Shown here in pieces: positions 6,607 through 7,714 of a stretch of DNA of 7,714 bases. Origin of the DNA: Gemmatimonadales bacterium (GTDB taxonomy: Bacteria > Gemmatimonadota > Gemmatimonadetes > Gemmatimonadales > GWC2-71-9); contig JACCSE010000386.1 in the NCBI GenBank assembly GCA_013813145.1, forward strand, positions 1-7,714, read 5' to 3'. The position numbers and the translations under genes are program-made. Within the stretch, counting starts at the first letter, position 1; every line of letters starts with the position of its first letter. The notes under the pieces are model-generated. The model made no database searches. It was not told the origin of the DNA and worked only from the letters and a program-made list of their open reading frames with translations.

Positions 6607-6998
6607 GCGTCCTTGGGAGGACCGCTCATGACCTGACGTACCTCGATCGCCATGTTCAACGGGGCACCGCCGGGTCCCGGTGCCGCCGAGGCCTTGGCCG
6701 CGAGGTCGTACGCGCGTTCCGCCCGGTCAACCTCGACGATCCAGTAGCCGGCGAGGAACTCCTTCGCCTCGGGGAACGGTCCGTCCGTTACCGGTTGGCC
6801 GTTCTTTCCCGCGCGCACCAGCTTCGCCTCGCCAGGGGTAGACAATCCCTCGGCGCCCACCAGCTCGCCGGCCTCGGTGAGCTCCTTGTTGAAGCGATGC
6901 ATGAAGGCGATGTGGGCCTTGAAGTCTTCGGGCGACCAATCGCTGATCTGGTAGTCACCCGTCCCGCGGGGTGCGTGCATCATCAGCATGTACCTCAT
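6603..6998 (-). CDS. YCII-related (DGPF domain) protein
   Basis: Encodes 131 residues, normal for the family. MRYMLMMHAPRG at the start is the typical first beta strand, and TDGPFPEAKEFLAGYWIVEVD (residues 71-91) is the DGPF signature (D72-F75) of YCII-related proteins (PF03795), a ferredoxin-like dimeric fold. Molecular function is unsettled; genes of this type almost always lie beside ECF42 sigma factors and are among their known targets. The start at 6998 has GAGAGGAG (7014-7007) 8 bases upstream. Its TGA overlaps the sigma-factor GTG by 4 bases, so the pair is translationally coupled. A candidate ECF42-type promoter and a leader hairpin lie just upstream. Confidence 0.93.
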   Translation of the reverse strand: MRYMLMMHAPRGTGDYQISDWSPEDFKAHIAFMHRFNKELTEAGELVGAEGLSTPGEAKLVRAGKNGQPVTDGPFPEAKEFLAGYWIVEVDRAERAYDLAAKASAAPGPGGAPLNMAIEVRQVMSGPPKDA

Positions 6999-7021
6999 GG
7001 TTCGTTCTCCTCTCGGGTTGG

Positions 7022-7037
7022 GCGCCGTTGTCGGCGC
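7022..7037 (-). other. Leader hairpin upstream of the YCII gene
   Basis: Perfect 6-bp inverted repeat GCGCCG / CGGCGC with a 4-base loop, located 8 bases upstream of the YCII Shine-Dalgarno sequence and downstream of the candidate -10 element. No T tract follows, so it is unlikely to be an intrinsic terminator for the decarboxylase gene 76 bases upstream. It may stabilise the leader or be incidental in GC-rich DNA. Confidence 0.3.
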
Positions 7038-7049
7038 TGGTGCAGAGAA

Positions 7050-7076
7050 GTCGGAGCCGGGGGCGGGTTCTCTACA
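7050..7076 (-). promoter_or_regulatory. Candidate ECF42-dependent promoter for the YCII-sigma operon
   Basis: On the minus strand TGTAGA (7076-7071) is followed after 17 bases by CGAC (7053-7050). I recall the ECF42 target signature as TGTCGA in the -35 region and CG(A/T)C in the -10 region; this differs by one base in the -35. Transcription would begin near 7043, giving a leader of about 45 bases with the hairpin and the Shine-Dalgarno site. This fits autoregulation of the YCII-sigma unit, but short motifs of this kind arise by chance in GC-rich DNA. The remainder of 6999-7113 shows no other signal. Confidence 0.4.
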
Positions 7077-7113
7077 TCGGCCTGGAAGGTAGGAGCCTGA
7101 AGGCGTCGCCCGC

Positions 7114-7575
7114 TCAGTCGGGGCGCCACTGGCCTGCCACCTGCCTGGTAGCGACGTTGAGGCGGTTCCACACGTTGATCAGGGCGATCGACAGTACCAA
7201 GCCGGCAAGCGCCGGCTCGTCGTAGTGCCGGGTAGCGTCCTCCCAGATCTCGTCGGGCACCGGATCGGCCCGGTCGCTGAGCCGGGTGGCGGCTTCGGTA
7301 AGCGCCAGCGCGGCACGCTCGGCGTCGGTGAAGTAGGGCGCGTCCCGCCAGCCCGCCAGGGCGAAGAGACGCTCGTCGGTTTCGCCTGCCTTCTTCAGGA
7401 TGCGAGGGTGCATGTCGAGGCAGACACTACAGCCATTGATCTGGCTCGCGCGCAGGTGAACCAGGCCGAGCGTCGCCGAGGGCACGCCGCCCTGTTCCGC
7501 GGACGCGTGCAGGGCCTGCAAGGCCTGCATGGCTTCGGGGAAGATCATGGCCGGGTTTCTGATACGGGCTTGCAT
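7114..7575 (-). CDS. Carboxymuconolactone decarboxylase family / AhpD-like alkylhydroperoxidase
   Basis: Encodes 153 residues. The active-site pattern QINGCSVCLDMH gives C49-x-x-C52 and H56, the redox CxxC...H motif of AhpD-like members of PF02627, which reduce peroxides through a thiol relay; true gamma-carboxymuconolactone decarboxylases lack this cysteine pair. ERLFALAGWRDAPYFTDAERAALALTEA-type sequence follows (about residues 68-95), with the alpha-helical repeat typical of the fold, and the tail LALINVWNRLNVATR-like segment (NVWNRLNVATR, 133-143) is characteristic. AGAGGAG lies upstream of the ATG at 7575 with a normal spacer. It is divergent from the sigma-factor gene at 7679, the standard arrangement of an ECF41 sigma factor with its carboxymuconolactone decarboxylase partner, and an ECF41-like promoter points at it. 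Enzyme family is sure; substrate is not. Confidence 0.94.
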   Translation of the reverse strand: MQARIRNPAMIFPEAMQALQALHASAEQGGVPSATLGLVHLRASQINGCSVCLDMHPRILKKAGETDERLFALAGWRDAPYFTDAERAALALTEAATRLSDRADPVPDEIWEDATRHYDEPALAGLVLSIALINVWNRLNVATRQVAGQWRPD

Positions 7576-7614
7576 GGTTGCTCTCCTCTGATCGGGATGC
7601 CGAGCCTCCGTACC

Positions 7615-7643
7615 CGGTCACATCGGCCGGGCTGGGTTCGTCA
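7615..7643 (+). promoter_or_regulatory. ECF41-like promoter reading into the sigma-factor gene at 7679
   Basis: GGTCACA at 7616-7622, exactly 16 bases, then CGTC at 7639-7642. The ECF41 promoter signature as I recall it is TGTCACA-N16-CGTC, so only the first base differs. Transcription would start near 7650, leaving a leader of about 29 bases that contains GAGGAG (7665-7670) ahead of the ATG at 7679. The same element occurs in mirror image on the other strand. Confidence 0.65.
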
Positions 7644-7649
7644 CTGCTA

Positions 7650-7678
7650 TGACGGAAGGCGACCGAGGAGTGTGACCG
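7650..7678 (-). promoter_or_regulatory. ECF41-like promoter reading into the decarboxylase gene
   Basis: On the minus strand GGTCACA (7677-7671), exactly 16 bases, then CGTC (7654-7651). Adding flanking bases, CGGTCACA and CGTCA are shared with the opposite-strand copy, while the 16-base spacers differ, which argues for selection on the boxes. Transcription would begin near 7644, with a leader of about 70 bases to the decarboxylase ATG at 7575. The -35 box abuts the ATG of the divergent sigma-factor gene. Confidence 0.65.
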
Positions 7679-7714
7679 ATGCACGAGGGCGACTGGCTGG
7701 CGGAGCGGTTCGAG
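7679..7714 (+). CDS. Start of an ECF41-type (SigJ-like) sigma factor, truncated by window end
   Basis: Only 12 codons are visible, reading MHEGDWLAERFE. The WLAERFE stretch close to the N-terminus is the usual opening of ECF41/SigJ-like sigma factors, which continue with an arginine-rich helix leading to AYRMLGS and carry a C-terminal SnoaL-like domain that controls activity. GAGGAG (7665-7670) lies 8 bases before the ATG, a good ribosome binding site. A GTG at 7672 is in another frame and was not chosen. Supporting context is strong: the divergent neighbour is a carboxymuconolactone decarboxylase and the spacer carries two ECF41-like promoters. Because the gene is almost wholly outside the window, the assignment rests on a dozen residues plus context. 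Confidence 0.65.
   Translation, partial: MHEGDWLAERFE

Noticed and set aside
1..7714. CRISPR arrays, tRNAs, insertion sequences, toxin-antitoxin or phage genes
   Set aside because: No regularly spaced repeats, cloverleaf-like segments, terminal inverted repeats or transposase/integrase motifs were found on reading both strands.

Overview
The window is GC-rich bacterial DNA with densely packed genes and very short spacers. Nothing in it fixes the taxon. A secretory signal ending in AGA|QQ, a shortened UvrA paralogue and a cluster of ECF sigma factors would fit a soil bacterium such as a member of Gemmatimonadota or Acidobacteriota, but that is a weak inference. There are no rRNA or tRNA genes, no CRISPR array, and no recognisable transposon or phage gene.

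Layout. 1-2226 (+) is the 3' part of a class III UvrA (UvrA2) gene without the UvrB-binding region. It converges on a small secreted protein gene (2358-2804, -), with a GC-rich hairpin between them. A divergent intergenic region (2805-3000) leads to a two-gene + strand unit: an AKR13-like aldo/keto reductase (3001-3987) and, 14 bases later, an NADP(H)-binding F420-reductase-like protein (4002-4691). This unit converges, 21 bases apart, on a long - strand block. Read in its own direction, that block is an AhpD-like carboxymuconolactone decarboxylase (7575-7114), a YCII/DGPF protein (6998-6603), an ECF42-type sigma factor (6606-5296), a fragment of a DUF1272 cysteine-rich gene (5332-5234) and an isoprenylcysteine methyltransferase-like membrane protein (5237-4713). 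At the right edge a divergent + strand gene starts at 7679; its 12 visible residues look like the start of an ECF41 (SigJ-type) sigma factor.

How the parts fit. The right half seems to hold two sigma-factor modules side by side, each with its known partner family: ECF41 with a carboxymuconolactone decarboxylase, and ECF42 with a DGPF/YCII protein. The main finding is the 103-base spacer between the decarboxylase and the ECF41 start. It holds two copies of the same split motif, CGGTCACA-N15/16-CGTCA type (core GGTCACA-N16-CGTC), one on each strand in mirror image. The core is one base off the ECF41 promoter signature as I recall it (TGTCACA-N16-CGTC). This suggests that the sigma factor switches on its own gene and its partner from one symmetric site. 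A second notable feature is a chain of 4-base stop/start overlaps (GTGA, ATGA, ATGA) linking YCII, sigma, a 21-codon CxxC mini-ORF left from DUF1272, and the methyltransferase.
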